Positions 13,914 to 22,206 of a DNA stretch of 64,000 bases are shown here, piece by piece. The notes beneath the pieces were generated by a model, which was not told the DNA's origin, searched no databases, and saw nothing but the letters and a program-made list of their open reading frames with translations. The stretch is from an uncultured Lachnospiraceae bacterium. GTDB taxonomy: Bacteria; Bacillota; Clostridia; Lachnospirales; Lachnospiraceae. Where the stretch lies: positions 6,308 to 70,307 of the forward strand of contig CAJUMJ010000009.1 of NCBI GenBank assembly GCA_910587095.1, read 5' to 3'. A program made the position numbers and the translations under genes. The first letter of the stretch is position 1. The number at the start of each line of letters is the position of its first letter.

Positions 13914-14580
13914 TCCGTTCCTCCGTGACGTATGACGCCTCCATATCCGCTTCATGGAGTGCCAGGATAAGCGGGTATCTCTCAATGGCCGCCGTCAGGG
14001 TATTGTAGAGCTCTTTCGGCTCCGAGAATCCCATGTGCCAGCGGATAGCGTACCTCTCCAGCGGTTTTAAGGTTATGAAATTTTCGATCATCATCACAGA
14101 CTTTTCACCATGGCCATACGGGATTTTATCATCCACCGCATATGAGGGCACCGTCTCCCAGATGAAATCCCCGTTGCTGTCGTGCTTCACCTGGCGTCTG
14201 TCAGCGGCGGCGACAACCTCCTGGTCATAGTTTTTCTGGTTTTTCAGCTCCGTTGTGTAAAAGTGCGTCTTACAGATATCATGCAGAAGAGAAACAATGA
14301 TGATACTGTCATTTCCGATCTTGTCTGTGTCGAGAAGTTCCCGCCAGACGTTGTGCTCGGAGCTGCTGGTCTTTTTATCCAGGTTCCGGTATACTTCCAG
14401 GCTGTGGTGCAAAAGCCCACCCATAAAGGAACCGTGGAACTTCGTGGATGCCGGAGCCGTGTAAAAATCACTGGCACCGATATAAGTGATCAGGTTCTCC
14501 ACGCCGGTCCGCCCCGTACTTAACAGTAACCTCTCGTACTCTTTCATTTCTTCCTGTCTGGTTTCCTCTGTAATTGCCAT
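13906..14580 (-). CDS. HD-domain phosphohydrolase
   Basis: A 224-residue protein with the HD metal site: GGLLHHSLEVYRN (54-66, first His), SLLHDICK (97-104, the His-Asp pair), then YGHGEKSVMM and IRWHMGF with further His ligands. This is the order found in HD hydrolases related to the YhaM 3'-5' exonuclease C-terminal domain and to phage HD proteins. The substrate could be a nucleotide or RNA 3' end; it cannot be decided. The ATG at 14580 has GAGG 8 nt upstream. The start lies inside the end of the previous gene (113-nt overlap), which is large but keeps both frames intact. Confidence 0.78.
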   Translation of the reverse strand: MAITEETRQEEMKEYERLLLSTGRTGVENLITYIGASDFYTAPASTKFHGSFMGGLLHHSLEVYRNLDKKTSSSEHNVWRELLDTDKIGNDSIIIVSLLHDICKTHFYTTELKNQKNYDQEVVAAADRRQVKHDSNGDFIWETVPSYAVDDKIPYGHGEKSVMMIENFITLKPLERYAIRWHMGFSEPKELYNTLTAAIERYPLILALHEADMEASYVTEERNE

Positions 14581-15046
14581 TCTCTCTTAACCTCACTTTC
14601 TTCATTCTCTTGTCAATCCTATGCTCAAACCGCCCTACTCCGGACGGGTCAAGTCTCTTTGCCAGCTCGTAGAGCTCCAACATGCGGTTTTTCAGAATTT
14701 CCTCTTCTGCAGGTCCCCGGAAATCGTTAATCTCCAGGCGGAACTTGACCGCCGCCATTTCCTGTTGTATGCCCCTGATCCTGAACTGCGTCTGGACGTC
14801 TGACTGCCCTCTCTTATATCCGCGGAGATACTGGCTGGGCTGGATTGTCGATACCCTCCGTGCATCTTCCAGTTGTCTTGCCATGCACTGTATAAGGCCG
14901 TATACCGCCCGGTGCCGCTTATCCTCCGGATTCCTGATTTCCGCAGGTACCAGGAGAATCATTTCCTCATAGGTCAGCGGAAGATTCGGGAATACCATGC
15001 GGTCCGCACTGGTTATGTTCAGGTCTCCCTCATTTTTCTTCAACAT
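14468..15046 (-). CDS. Phage protein of unknown function, helical
   Basis: A 192-residue protein: an N-terminal segment (FPNLPLTYEEMILLVPAEIR), then IQCMARQLEDARRVSTIQPS and YLRGYKRGQSDVQ, then a basic C-terminus. The last ~38 residues are encoded in a region shared with the HD-domain gene and are low-complexity basic, so the functional part probably ends near residue 155. The start overlaps the RusA stop by 17 nt. No family is recognised; its place between RusA and the HD protein suggests a recombination or replication helper. Confidence 0.55.
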   Translation of the reverse strand: MLKKNEGDLNITSADRMVFPNLPLTYEEMILLVPAEIRNPEDKRHRAVYGLIQCMARQLEDARRVSTIQPSQYLRGYKRGQSDVQTQFRIRGIQQEMAAVKFRLEINDFRGPAEEEILKNRMLELYELAKRLDPSGVGRFEHRIDKRMKKVRLRENGNYRGNQTGRNERVREVTVKYGADRRGEPDHLYRCQ

Positions 15047-15518
15047 CTGGTTTTACCTCCTTTATGGTCACTTCCACCCTGGGATTGTCGGAATAAAACT
15101 TCCGGCACTGGCAATCCACTATCTGGGTATCATCCCTGTACGCTATCTGGTTCAGGCTGTCCGCTATGATCTTCACCACATTATCCATGTCAGGCTTCTT
15201 TGTGGGCCGTAGGAGCTGTTTTTTCATCAGCTCCTTATTCCTCTTTGTCTGGCTCTTTGGTATGCGGTAATAGGCGATTATACGCATATCCAGCATGGCT
15301 CCGTCCGGGAACCGGTAATTGTCGCACTGTAAACGGTATACCTCTTTGACCTCATTCTCATAAATGACAGTCTTTTTCGGAGTAACATTGTTTACAAGCG
15401 TATTCCTGACTTTTCCAGTTTTCTTATTTTTGAATCCCTTTTCGGAATACATTACCTTTGTCTGCGGCCGCCCTTTTCCGGTGGGCTCTCCCAGGACTGT
15501 AAATTTCACCGTTTTCAT
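15030..15518 (-). CDS. rusA: RusA-family Holliday junction resolvase
   Basis: The start chosen is ATG 15518 (MKTVKFTVLGEPTGKGRPQT, 162 aa), 10 nt after GGAGG. The diagnostic RusA core is KKPDMDNVVKIIADSLN (about 111-127) followed by YRDDTQIVDCQCRKFY; the Asp residues in DMDN and in RDD are the metal ligands, and the preceding Lys-rich segment contacts DNA. RusA resolves Holliday junctions and complements RecT-dependent recombination encoded further upstream in this operon. Length is slightly longer than E. coli RusA (120 aa), normal for Firmicutes phages. Confidence 0.92.
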   Translation of the reverse strand: MKTVKFTVLGEPTGKGRPQTKVMYSEKGFKNKKTGKVRNTLVNNVTPKKTVIYENEVKEVYRLQCDNYRFPDGAMLDMRIIAYYRIPKSQTKRNKELMKKQLLRPTKKPDMDNVVKIIADSLNQIAYRDDTQIVDCQCRKFYSDNPRVEVTIKEVKPDVEEK

Positions 15519-15949
15519 TACCGCATCCCCTCCCATTCCCAGAGCCCTTGCTGCCCTCTTGCTGGGATAGGGGCCTGAAACTGCTTTACGTCTGCCAACT
15601 TCCAGGCGTACCGTCCGAGGGTATAATCTCCGAGTGCCAGTTCATCCGGAGACAGGGTAGCGACAAACTCCGGCGTGATCTTTATGCACTCTACCAGGTT
15701 CGCTGTCGCAAGTACGCACCCCAGAGGAAAGATTTCAAGCCCGGTATGGCCTGAAAGATTCAGCCTCCGGCATATTACCTCACGGGCTCTTTCGTCAAGG
15801 TATGCGGACCATATTTCATTTACAGACTTCTTTCCCGCATGGATAGCGATAGCGCCTCTGTAATTTGTAGGATATCCCCTGGTCTCGTTATGCTTGATTC
15901 CAACGGCTGCCATGCTCGCCCAGGGTTGCCATATTGTTAATGCTTTCAT
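15518..15949 (-). CDS. ASCH-domain protein
   Basis: A 143-residue protein that begins ALTIWQPWASMAAVGIKHNE, containing the GxKxxExR signature of ASCH domains (GIKHNETR, 17-24). The PUA-like barrel continues through YRGAIAIHAGKK and FPLGCVLATANLVECIKI to YAWKLADVKQF. ASCH domains bind RNA, and one characterised member (E. coli YqfB) is an N4-acetylcytidine amidohydrolase. In phages they may bind host tRNA or modified nucleotides. ATG 15949 has GGAGG 6 nt upstream; the stop overlaps the RusA ATG. Confidence 0.85.
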   Translation of the reverse strand: MKALTIWQPWASMAAVGIKHNETRGYPTNYRGAIAIHAGKKSVNEIWSAYLDERAREVICRRLNLSGHTGLEIFPLGCVLATANLVECIKITPEFVATLSPDELALGDYTLGRYAWKLADVKQFQAPIPARGQQGLWEWEGMR

Positions 15950-15965
15950 GCCCTGCCTCCCTTAA

Positions 15966-16475
15966 TCAGTCCGGAACCGGGAGCGGCGTTGTCATGTACT
16001 CCTGGTGTACCGTTGCCCTATCCTGTGTCACCGCCACCGTCACATAGGGATCACCGTACTTGCATAACCATTCATGGAGAGGCTTCACCGCCTCTTCAAG
16101 CTCCCCTCTTTTTTTATCCCAGGCTCTTTGTCCTCCCTGGATATTCAGGCAGCGCTTTTCTTCGTTCCCCTCCGCCACCGGAATATAGGACGCCTTAAAC
16201 AGATTCGGCTCGCAGGGGTACAGCTCCGTATCGCTCCACCGGATAATGTAATAACCGACCGGGATATGTACCACTTCTCCGTCCGGGTGCCTGGTATAGA
16301 GCTCCTTTTTCTCTCCCTCTCCCTCAAAAAAGAGGACTCCTTTGATTACTGCCAACGCCGCCCACTCCGGGGCGTGTTTGCTTTCGTCAAAGTCCTTATC
16401 CACTGCCGGTCTTGACAGGCTGCCATTGTACCGGAACGCCTCAAACTGCATCATCTTCTTTTCGTACTTCGCCAT
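15966..16475 (-). CDS. Phage protein of unknown function with YPCEP motif
   Basis: The start chosen is ATG 16475 (MAKYEKKMMQFEAFRYNGS, 169 aa). The middle contains VVHIPVGYYIIRWSDTELYP and CEPNLFKASY. This is a variant of the small family of phage proteins with a GDWIIxGVxGExYPCxPDIFExTY core, which is widespread but uncharacterised. The C-terminal third (EAVKPLHEWLCKYGDPYVTV, AVTQDRATVHQEYMTTP) is a second conserved-looking unit. It overlaps the small membrane-protein gene upstream by 35 nt. Confidence 0.6.
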   Translation of the reverse strand: MAKYEKKMMQFEAFRYNGSLSRPAVDKDFDESKHAPEWAALAVIKGVLFFEGEGEKKELYTRHPDGEVVHIPVGYYIIRWSDTELYPCEPNLFKASYIPVAEGNEEKRCLNIQGGQRAWDKKRGELEEAVKPLHEWLCKYGDPYVTVAVTQDRATVHQEYMTTPLPVPD

Positions 16476-16620
16476 GTTTTCTCTTTTCCCTCCTTTTCTT
16501 TTTCCAGTCATTGATAGCTGCGCTCCCAAAAAGGTATACCCACGGCAGAGAGCAGACGGCCAGGAGCGCAAGCGGCACAACGTACTCGAAGATTATCTTT
16601 AATTTGAAATACGTCTCCAC
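16441..16620 (-). CDS. Small single-pass phage membrane protein (59 aa)
   Basis: GTG start at 16620 with GGGAGG 6 nt upstream, an excellent site. The protein begins METYFKLKIIFEY, crosses the membrane once (YVVPLALLAVCSLPWVYLFG, about 13-32) and has a strongly basic cytoplasmic tail (KKKRREKRKHGEVRK), giving N-out/C-in topology by the positive-inside rule. No function is known. It is shorter than usual gene-finder cut-offs and may be missed by annotation. Confidence 0.6.
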   Translation of the reverse strand: METYFKLKIIFEYVVPLALLAVCSLPWVYLFGSAAINDWKKKRREKRKHGEVRKEDDAV

Positions 16621-16623
16621 TTC

Positions 16624-16767
16624 CTACCTCCCTCTGCTTTCTGCTCTCCGAAACTGCCGGTTTTTCGCCGGTACAATGTTCGGTTTCTGGTTGAACTGTT
16701 TCCCGTATCTGTTCATTCCTACCGCCTCCCCTGCGGCCTTTGTTTTTGAATATCTTGATTTGCTCAT
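16624..16767 (-). CDS. Small basic phage protein (47 aa)
   Basis: ATG 16767 with GGAGG 4 nt upstream. The 47-residue product (MSKSRYSKTKAAGEAVGMNR, then YGKQFNQKPN and a basic tail) is rich in Lys, Arg and Asn and has no hydrophobic core. Its stop lies 3 nt before the GTG of the membrane-protein gene, so the two are probably coupled. The function is unknown; nucleic-acid binding is a guess. Confidence 0.5.
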   Translation of the reverse strand: MSKSRYSKTKAAGEAVGMNRYGKQFNQKPNIVPAKNRQFRRAESRGR

Positions 16768-16775
16768 GTACCCTC

Positions 16776-17174
16776 CTATCTGCCGGTATCGGCGGCCTCG
16801 TCATACTTTCGTATCCGTAAAAAGTAGTCCAGGGCTTTTCCTGTAGGCGTTTTATTCCGCTTTCCCTGCTCTACCGTGTATCCGTTCTTTACCAGGATAG
16901 CCGCCGTGTTCAGTCTGTCCTCCTGGTTGTAAATCAGGATTTCCACCGGTTTCTCTGCCGGTGGCTCCGTCTTACTGCCTCTTTCCAGATCGGCAAAGGA
17001 AATCTTCAATGCCCCCATAATGGAGATCAGGGCGCTTAACGGAATATCTGACTTTCCGCTCTCGTAAGCCTGGATTGCGCTTTCCCCTTTCCCAGCCATG
17101 GCTCCGAGCTGTTTCTGTGTCAGCCCCGCCGCCTCTCTGAATTTTTTCAAATGCTCTCTTATCTTCTCTCCCAA
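16776..17174 (-). CDS. XRE-family regulator with extra C-terminal domain
   Basis: TTG start at 17174, 7 nt after GGAGG (132 aa). Residues 1-62 are a classic HTH_3 domain (FREAAGLTQKQLGAMAGKGE, SAIQAYESGKSDIPLSALIS). The C-terminal half (VEILIYNQEDRLNTAAILVK, then NGYTVEQGKRNKTPTGKALD and YFLRIRK) is a small alpha/beta unit I cannot name. Unlike the repressor pair at 23.5 kb it lies inside the replication operon, 3 nt downstream of dnaC, so it may autoregulate the replication block or monitor nucleotide levels. Confidence 0.72.
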   Translation of the reverse strand: MGEKIREHLKKFREAAGLTQKQLGAMAGKGESAIQAYESGKSDIPLSALISIMGALKISFADLERGSKTEPPAEKPVEILIYNQEDRLNTAAILVKNGYTVEQGKRNKTPTGKALDYFLRIRKYDEAADTGR

Positions 17175-17176
17175 AA

Positions 17177-18055
17177 TTATCCCTCCTGCATGAATTTAGC
17201 CATTTTGTCAAACCGGCGCTCTGCGGATATCTTGCGGAATGATTCTCCCGATACCTCAACCGGCAGACAGGTTTCAAAAATACGATCATAGATGCGCTTA
17301 TACCGGATATCCTCGACTTCAAGCATTTCAGAGAGCGTCAGGTTCGTTGTCAGAACCATAGGCTTTGCCTCTCTTGATCTGCTGTCTATCACGTTGTATA
17401 CCTTTTCAAGCGCATAGTCTGTGTTACGCTCTGTGCCTAAATCGTCCAGCACCAGGAGACTTGCATTGTTCAGCATTGATATGTAGGCCGCTTCGTCCGG
17501 ATGCGCCTGCAAGTTCTGCAGTATCTTTACAAAAGAGGTCATGATAACCGGAATCTGCTCTGCCAGAAGTTCATTTGCAATACAGGCCGCCGTAAAGCTC
17601 TTTCCCGTTCCGACCGGCCCCCAGAAGATAAGCCCCTGATTGTCTTTCAACATCTGCTGGAAATTTGCGGCATACTTCCTGGCGATCTGAAAGACTTTCC
17701 GGTTCTGGTCTACCACGGTGTAGGAAGAAAACCTTGCATCACGGTATTTTGATTCCATCATGGATGCGTCACGGATTCTCTGAATCCTGGCCATTTTCTC
17801 CCGATATTCCTCCTGTTGTTTCTCTTTCGCCATGGCCTCTTGCCTGCATGTGCAGACACACGGAACCTTTCTTTCTACTTCCTCCGGGCCCATGAGCCCA
17901 GCCGGAAAAGTCACAACACGCTCTTTTTTGGTATGGCACTTCCCGCAGTACAGGAGGCCGCCGTCACCTATATAATCTCCGCTCTCCATTGTGGCGGCAC
18001 TGTTGGCCACAATGCTATGCAGGGCATTAGCGGCCGTTTCTCTAATTTCTTCCAT
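17177..18055 (-). CDS. dnaC: DnaC-like helicase loader
   Basis: The start chosen is ATG 18055 (MEEIRETAANALHSIVANSA, 292 aa), 6 nt after AAGGAGG. An N-terminal zinc site is formed by YCGKC (about 36-40) and VPCVCTC (about 64-70). The AAA+ domain follows with Walker A GPVGTGKS (146-153), Walker B LLVLDDLG, sensor 1 MVLTTNL and a sensor 2 Arg near IYDRI. It loads the replicative helicase at the phage origin together with the initiator encoded immediately upstream. Length and layout are standard for DnaC/DnaI-type phage proteins. Confidence 0.9.
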   Translation of the reverse strand: MEEIRETAANALHSIVANSAATMESGDYIGDGGLLYCGKCHTKKERVVTFPAGLMGPEEVERKVPCVCTCRQEAMAKEKQQEEYREKMARIQRIRDASMMESKYRDARFSSYTVVDQNRKVFQIARKYAANFQQMLKDNQGLIFWGPVGTGKSFTAACIANELLAEQIPVIMTSFVKILQNLQAHPDEAAYISMLNNASLLVLDDLGTERNTDYALEKVYNVIDSRSREAKPMVLTTNLTLSEMLEVEDIRYKRIYDRIFETCLPVEVSGESFRKISAERRFDKMAKFMQEG

Positions 18056-18074
18056 GCAAAACCTCCTTAACAAA

Positions 18075-18875
18075 TCACATTGATCTCACTCCGCCTGCTG
18101 GTGCCTGCGCCGGTGCTGGTGCTGGTGCCGGTTCCGGATTCCTCGGTATATACTCGGTAAAGGAAAGATTCGGCCCCAGGAACGTCTTAGCATGTTTGAT
18201 GTACTGCTTGTCGGTATGCTTTCTTTCGCACTCCGCCCTGTACGCTTTTGCCGCCGCCAGAATCTCTTCCGCAGAGTACCCCTCATTCCTCCTGGCCCTA
18301 TATTTCTTGTACGCCTCTCCCTTATCGGCTTTCTTTGGATAAACGCTCCAGAACTCTTCAAATTCCTTGCCGTGCTTTTCCTCCTGTTCTTCTTTACGGC
18401 TCTTTTTCTCTGGTTCCTTGCTTTCTGGTTTTATTTCGCTAACGTTACCGGTAACATCATCAGTAACGTTACTTTGTTTGTCTCCGGTTGCCTTTTCTCT
18501 TTGTCGTGCTTTGAATCTGGCCTGCCTCTCGCAATTTCCCTTTTTATCTTTGACATAGCGATTGTAATATGACCGCCAGTCTCCCCAATCATGGAGATAT
18601 AGCTGGCCGTCAACTTCATCTATCCACCCGGTATCAATCAGGCAGGCAACAACCGCATCACCGTCAACCTCTTTGGAGAGTCCGGCCTGGAAAGATTGTT
18701 TGATATCCTCCCGGTCGGCACTCACCATGAGGCCGTCCATTTCAGCATTATCTATTCCCCAGAGCCACAGACTGACCAGGATTCCAATGGCCTCATTCTG
18801 CGAACATCCAATCGCTTTATATAGACTTCTCAATTTTCCACCTATCAGCTTTTGGTCTACGCTGATCCACGCCAT
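18075..18875 (-). CDS. Phage replication initiator (replisome organizer-like)
   Basis: A 266-residue protein. The N-terminal winged-helix segment (MAWISVDQKLIGGKLRSLYK, then GILVSLWLWGIDNAEMDGLM) matches the start of many phage replisome organizers. A charged linker (about 135-165) leads to the C-terminal unit FEEFWSVYPKKADKGEAYKK with YSAEEILAAAKAYRAE and KHAKTFLG, a domain conserved in phage replication initiators that binds the helicase loader or single-stranded DNA. It ends in a Pro-Ala repeat (PAPAPAPAQAPAGG). It sits directly upstream of dnaC. The phage origin is often inside such a gene, but no iteron array was seen. Confidence 0.8.
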   Translation of the reverse strand: MAWISVDQKLIGGKLRSLYKAIGCSQNEAIGILVSLWLWGIDNAEMDGLMVSADREDIKQSFQAGLSKEVDGDAVVACLIDTGWIDEVDGQLYLHDWGDWRSYYNRYVKDKKGNCERQARFKARQREKATGDKQSNVTDDVTGNVSEIKPESKEPEKKSRKEEQEEKHGKEFEEFWSVYPKKADKGEAYKKYRARRNEGYSAEEILAAAKAYRAECERKHTDKQYIKHAKTFLGPNLSFTEYIPRNPEPAPAPAPAQAPAGGVRSM

Positions 18876-18908
18876 TTTTCATCACCGCCATTCTGTGATT
18901 TTTTACCG

Positions 18909-19712
18909 TCAAATATCTGCCACCAGGTCAGCAATTCCGATAGGGCCAGTGAGGACTTCCGTCTCTCTACAGTGGTCGCAGCACTCGCACCGGTCCGGAA
19001 GAACTTCTCCGTATTTCACCTGTCTTACCCTCTCGATATTGTGCTCTACCACGCTCATAGCCTCCCGGAGATAATTGTCCTGAACGTGGATAACCTTGAT
19101 ATTCGTTGCCTTTTCCTTGCTGGCCCCCGCAATGTAAAACGGCAGGCGTTTACCTGTATTCTGGTAGACAATCTCCTGGTAGACTGCGCCCTGGATGTCG
19201 TACCCCCAATACCTTACAAAATCCAGATAGCCGATATCCCGTACCCATTCCAACTTAGTAAGGGATGCCATAACCTTTAAATCCACGATTGCGATTCCCT
19301 CCAGGTAGGAATCAATTTTTATTTTCCAGGGAAGTCCGAACAATTCCCCGGCCATGATAACCTGTTTCTGGCCGGACATGTGCGCCATAAAGAACTCGTC
19401 ACGCTCAATGCGGGCGATAATGTCATTTGCCTGCACATAATCCGATTTCAAGCCCTTGTCTCCGGTTTTCTTGAAGATATCCGGGTGCTCTGCCTTGAAC
19501 TTATCCAGCGTGCCCTCAAAGTAGGCATCTACATAGCTCCCTACCAGGAGTGCGGTTGTTTCCTCTTCCTCATACACTCCCCTGATCTTATCCATGGCGG
19601 TGAACTCGCACCCTCTCCGTCCGTATGTTCCCACAAAATCTTTAAACTGTGAGACGGACATATACTCAAAATTGGCCTCTTCCGAATAATAATTCTCTGC
19701 TGTCAACTGCAT
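18909..19712 (-). CDS. RecE-like 5'-3' exonuclease (PD-(D/E)XK)
   Basis: A 267-residue protein with the nuclease signature split over GELFGLPWKIKIDSY (about 123-137) and AIVDLKVM (about 141-148), giving the Asp and Asp-x-Lys metal site of the PD-(D/E)XK fold. LVGSYVDAYFEG (about 56-67) is the usual early His/Tyr-like motif of this family. It corresponds to the exodeoxyribonuclease VIII/YqaJ-like partners of RecT and lies 20 kb-side of recT with one gene between. It would resect double-strand ends to give 3' tails for RecT. Cys-rich CECCDHC near the C-terminus could hold a metal or Fe-S cluster. Confidence 0.85.
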   Translation of the reverse strand: MQLTAENYYSEEANFEYMSVSQFKDFVGTYGRRGCEFTAMDKIRGVYEEEETTALLVGSYVDAYFEGTLDKFKAEHPDIFKKTGDKGLKSDYVQANDIIARIERDEFFMAHMSGQKQVIMAGELFGLPWKIKIDSYLEGIAIVDLKVMASLTKLEWVRDIGYLDFVRYWGYDIQGAVYQEIVYQNTGKRLPFYIAGASKEKATNIKVIHVQDNYLREAMSVVEHNIERVRQVKYGEVLPDRCECCDHCRETEVLTGPIGIADLVADI

Positions 19713-19715
19713 ACT

Positions 19716-20804
19716 CTATACCTCCTGATAAGTCGCACCCGTAAAACGGATGTAGTTCTGAATCTTCGTGATCTGTTCCTGTGTGCCAGTAATGATAAGT
19801 TTTACAGACCTGCCTCCCGGATATGCTCTTGTCTGCGCCTCCGGCTGTCCCACTTTTGCCGGTTCCTCCCGGTGTGGGATATTTCCAGCCGCAACCCCGG
19901 CATTTCCGGCATTCTCCGACTGCCCCATTCTGGGCGGCTCCTGTTGGGCTGGTACATTCCCGCCGTTTCCGTGCGCCCCAGGTGCTCCCGCTGACGCAAC
20001 ACCCGGTTGCATCATGCCAGCCAGCGATCCGGCAGCATGTGTCATAGTGGACGTTCCAGACGGCATCATACCGGCCTGTTTTTCTTTTTCAGCACGTTCC
20101 ATTTGTTCCCGTGCCATGCGTTCCTGTTCTTCTTTGCGCCTCTGCTCTGCCTCCCGCTTTTTCCGCTCCATTTCCAGGATGCGCTCACGCTGGGCTTTCA
20201 GCTCGTTCATCTTTGCAATGGCTTTCTGCAAAGAGAGGTCAGCTTTATATACTGCCAGCATATCCTCTTCAAATTCGCTGGCAAAAGATTTGATTGTGGT
20301 GATTTCATCCAGTATCTTCTGGATGCCGTTCTCGATACCCTCCCGCCAACTTTTCTTAGTGGCCGTGGCATTTTCCCACCGTTCATCATAGATAGCGATC
20401 CTGGCCTTTTCCCTGATATCCTCCGGAAGAGACTCTGACTTTTTATTCCAGTAGTCCATGATTTCTTTCCTGGCCGCCTCTTTCCGGCGCCTCTCATAGT
20501 CCTGAACCTGGTCATTGATTGCATTGATCGGCTTTTCAATCAGAGCGATAAGCTCCTTTGCCTGGGATTCTATAATCGCATACGGCTCCAGGCACTTATC
20601 CTTGACCTCTTTCTGGCGTTCCTTGATAGCCGCCGAGAGTTTTCTGAGTGTGGCAACATCACTCTTTGCCGTCTTGATTGTGGCGTCCGTATAGGCTGTA
20701 GTCCGGTATACTTCCAGCCCGTCCTCCAAAACCTGTTTGATCTCTTCAAAGTTCCATGAAACCTTTCCCGGCTCCTGCTTTACTACTACGCTAATCTCAT
20801 TCAT
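19716..20804 (-). CDS. DUF1351-like phage protein
   Basis: A 362-residue protein. Residues 1-230 are mostly coiled coil (LSAAIKERQKEVKDKCLEPY, EKPINAINDQVQDYERRRKE), typical of the DUF1351 family found next to RecT and RecE-like nucleases in Firmicutes phages. Then come a charged helix (ERKKREAEQRRKEEQERMAR), a Gly/Pro/Ala/Met-rich linker (about 245-320), and a short conserved C-terminal unit, KLIITGTQEQITKIQNYIRF. It starts 18 nt after recT ends and ends 4 nt before the nuclease gene. The role is not established; a scaffold for the recombination pair is inferred from context. Confidence 0.82.
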   Translation of the reverse strand: MNEISVVVKQEPGKVSWNFEEIKQVLEDGLEVYRTTAYTDATIKTAKSDVATLRKLSAAIKERQKEVKDKCLEPYAIIESQAKELIALIEKPINAINDQVQDYERRRKEAARKEIMDYWNKKSESLPEDIREKARIAIYDERWENATATKKSWREGIENGIQKILDEITTIKSFASEFEEDMLAVYKADLSLQKAIAKMNELKAQRERILEMERKKREAEQRRKEEQERMAREQMERAEKEKQAGMMPSGTSTMTHAAGSLAGMMQPGVASAGAPGAHGNGGNVPAQQEPPRMGQSENAGNAGVAAGNIPHREEPAKVGQPEAQTRAYPGGRSVKLIITGTQEQITKIQNYIRFTGATYQEV

Positions 20805-20821
20805 CCTGTTATCCTCCTATC

Positions 20822-21775
20822 CTACGCAAACGGTAGTTCATCTTCGATCTCGTCCGAAATGGAAAAATTGGGATCATAGCCCCCGCCGTTTCCGTATCCC
20901 TGCTGCTGTTCAAACTGCATAAATTCCTCTTCATACTGGTTTTGCGCCTGCTGTACGGGAACCGGCTGTTTTCCCTGTTTCTGCGCCTGCGCTCTTTTGA
21001 TCTGTTCCATTACATCAATCGGAGCGCCGTTATCCGGCAATGCCGCCTGTGTGGTTCCGGATATCTGCATATTCTCAAATGTCACATCCCCTCCGTCCTC
21101 AAAAGCAATCCTCTGTTCGATATTGTCAAAATCCAGATCAATCAACTTGCAAAGGCGCCGGAGTACGGTTTTTTTATACATTTCTCCGGGAGAGTTTTTC
21201 CATGCCGGGCTGTCTTTTGCCTTTGAGTAATTGTTCCTGACATTTTCTATGTCCTCTGCGCTCATGGTGTCGTACATCATAGATCCGTCTCTGTAAACCA
21301 CGATTGCAAAAGCCCCTCTCATGGGTGCGTTTGAAAACGGCTGCGGTTTGAAATGAACTTTCTGCTCTCCGCTCTCAACCTCTTCCACAAAGAAATCACC
21401 GTCACGAACCACCTTAGCAAAGATATCTTTAATCGGATTTTTGCTGTACTTTTTGCACAGCTTAATCTCGCCTTTATAGTCCGTTTGAAACTGCATATTT
21501 CCCCCATAGGGGATTGCGTAACATTCTCCATTGAAGAAATCGAGCCCCAGGTACGCCCCTTTTGCCAGACATACAGGAATCGTTTTCACATCCACTTTTG
21601 CGAGCTGGTCTTTTTTCTTGCTGTCTCTCAACATATCCTGAATCACTGTAATACAGTTCAGGATAAACCTCTCTCGGTTGAATCCGGCCGGTAGAGCCTC
21701 TTTGTGCTTTCCCAGCTCCGATATGAGGCCGTTCTGAATGGAATCCAGATATTGTGCTGTTGTCATTTGCGCCAC
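20822..21775 (-). CDS. recT: RecT single-strand annealing protein
   Basis: A 317-residue protein from GTG 21775, 9 nt after GGAGG. RecT hallmarks are CLAKGAYLGLDFFNGECY (about 69-86), IPYGGNMQFQTDYKGEIKL and KNSPGEMYKKTVLRRLCKL. It coats single-stranded DNA made by the RecE-like nuclease and promotes annealing and strand invasion, giving the phage its own recombination route. The C-terminal 70 residues are Gln- and Gly-rich and end in an acidic EIEDELPFA, a form often recognised by single-strand-binding partners. Confidence 0.95.
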   Translation of the reverse strand: MAQMTTAQYLDSIQNGLISELGKHKEALPAGFNRERFILNCITVIQDMLRDSKKKDQLAKVDVKTIPVCLAKGAYLGLDFFNGECYAIPYGGNMQFQTDYKGEIKLCKKYSKNPIKDIFAKVVRDGDFFVEEVESGEQKVHFKPQPFSNAPMRGAFAIVVYRDGSMMYDTMSAEDIENVRNNYSKAKDSPAWKNSPGEMYKKTVLRRLCKLIDLDFDNIEQRIAFEDGGDVTFENMQISGTTQAALPDNGAPIDVMEQIKRAQAQKQGKQPVPVQQAQNQYEEEFMQFEQQQGYGNGGGYDPNFSISDEIEDELPFA

Positions 21776-21789
21776 GCCTCTTTACCTCC

Positions 21790-22020
21790 TTAAAAAATAT
21801 CTTGTATCTGCATCATGGCTATGCTGTATGTATTGATAGCCCTCCTGATGTGCCACTCCTTAATCACATCCGGCAGTAGAAGCGGCAGATAGCTTTCATC
21901 ACGCCCGGCAGTTTTCGCTTTCCTCCTGGCATATTCGATAAGCCCCTGGAATGTATCATCATCCACCTTATATCCGTCTGCCTCTGCTTTTTCCCGGATG
22001 CCCTGATAGTCAGTATTCAT
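21790..22020 (-). CDS. Small phage protein of unknown function (76 aa)
   Basis: ATG 22020 with GGAGG 9 nt upstream. The product is hydrophilic and helical (MNTDYQGIREKAEADGYKVD, then FQGLIEYARRKAKTAGRDES). It overlaps the small membrane-protein gene by 11 nt and is 14 nt upstream of recT. No family is recognised. Confidence 0.6.
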   Translation of the reverse strand: MNTDYQGIREKAEADGYKVDDDTFQGLIEYARRKAKTAGRDESYLPLLLPDVIKEWHIRRAINTYSIAMMQIQDIF

Positions 22021-22198
22021 TCAGAATATCCTCCGCCACTGACTTCACAACCGCTTTTACGGTGACTAAAAGAGGAATAACCAGCCACTCCCCGCCGACC
22101 GCTATGTAGCCCCTTTCCTGGTAGGCCACCCTGACGCATACAGCAGTCAGTATCAGTCCAACCGTAAGCAAAAGCCAGTTTTTCAAAATGATTTTCAT
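22010..22198 (-). CDS. Small two-helix phage membrane protein (62 aa)
   Basis: ATG 22198 behind GGAGG. Two hydrophobic segments are visible (NWLLLTVGLILTAVCVRVAY at about 7-26, and GGEWLVIPLLVTVKAVVKSV at about 35-54). Small membrane proteins in phage early operons may act in superinfection exclusion or regulate the host envelope. Here it lies beside a SleB-like hydrolase gene, so an envelope role is plausible but not shown. Confidence 0.6.
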   Translation of the reverse strand: MKIILKNWLLLTVGLILTAVCVRVAYQERGYIAVGGEWLVIPLLVTVKAVVKSVAEDILNEY

Positions 22199-22206
22199 TG
22201 TGCCTC

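Noticed and set aside
16508..16804. 98-codon - strand frame over the two tiny genes
   Set aside because: It has no ribosome-binding site; the overlapping 47-aa and 59-aa frames have better start signals and protein character.
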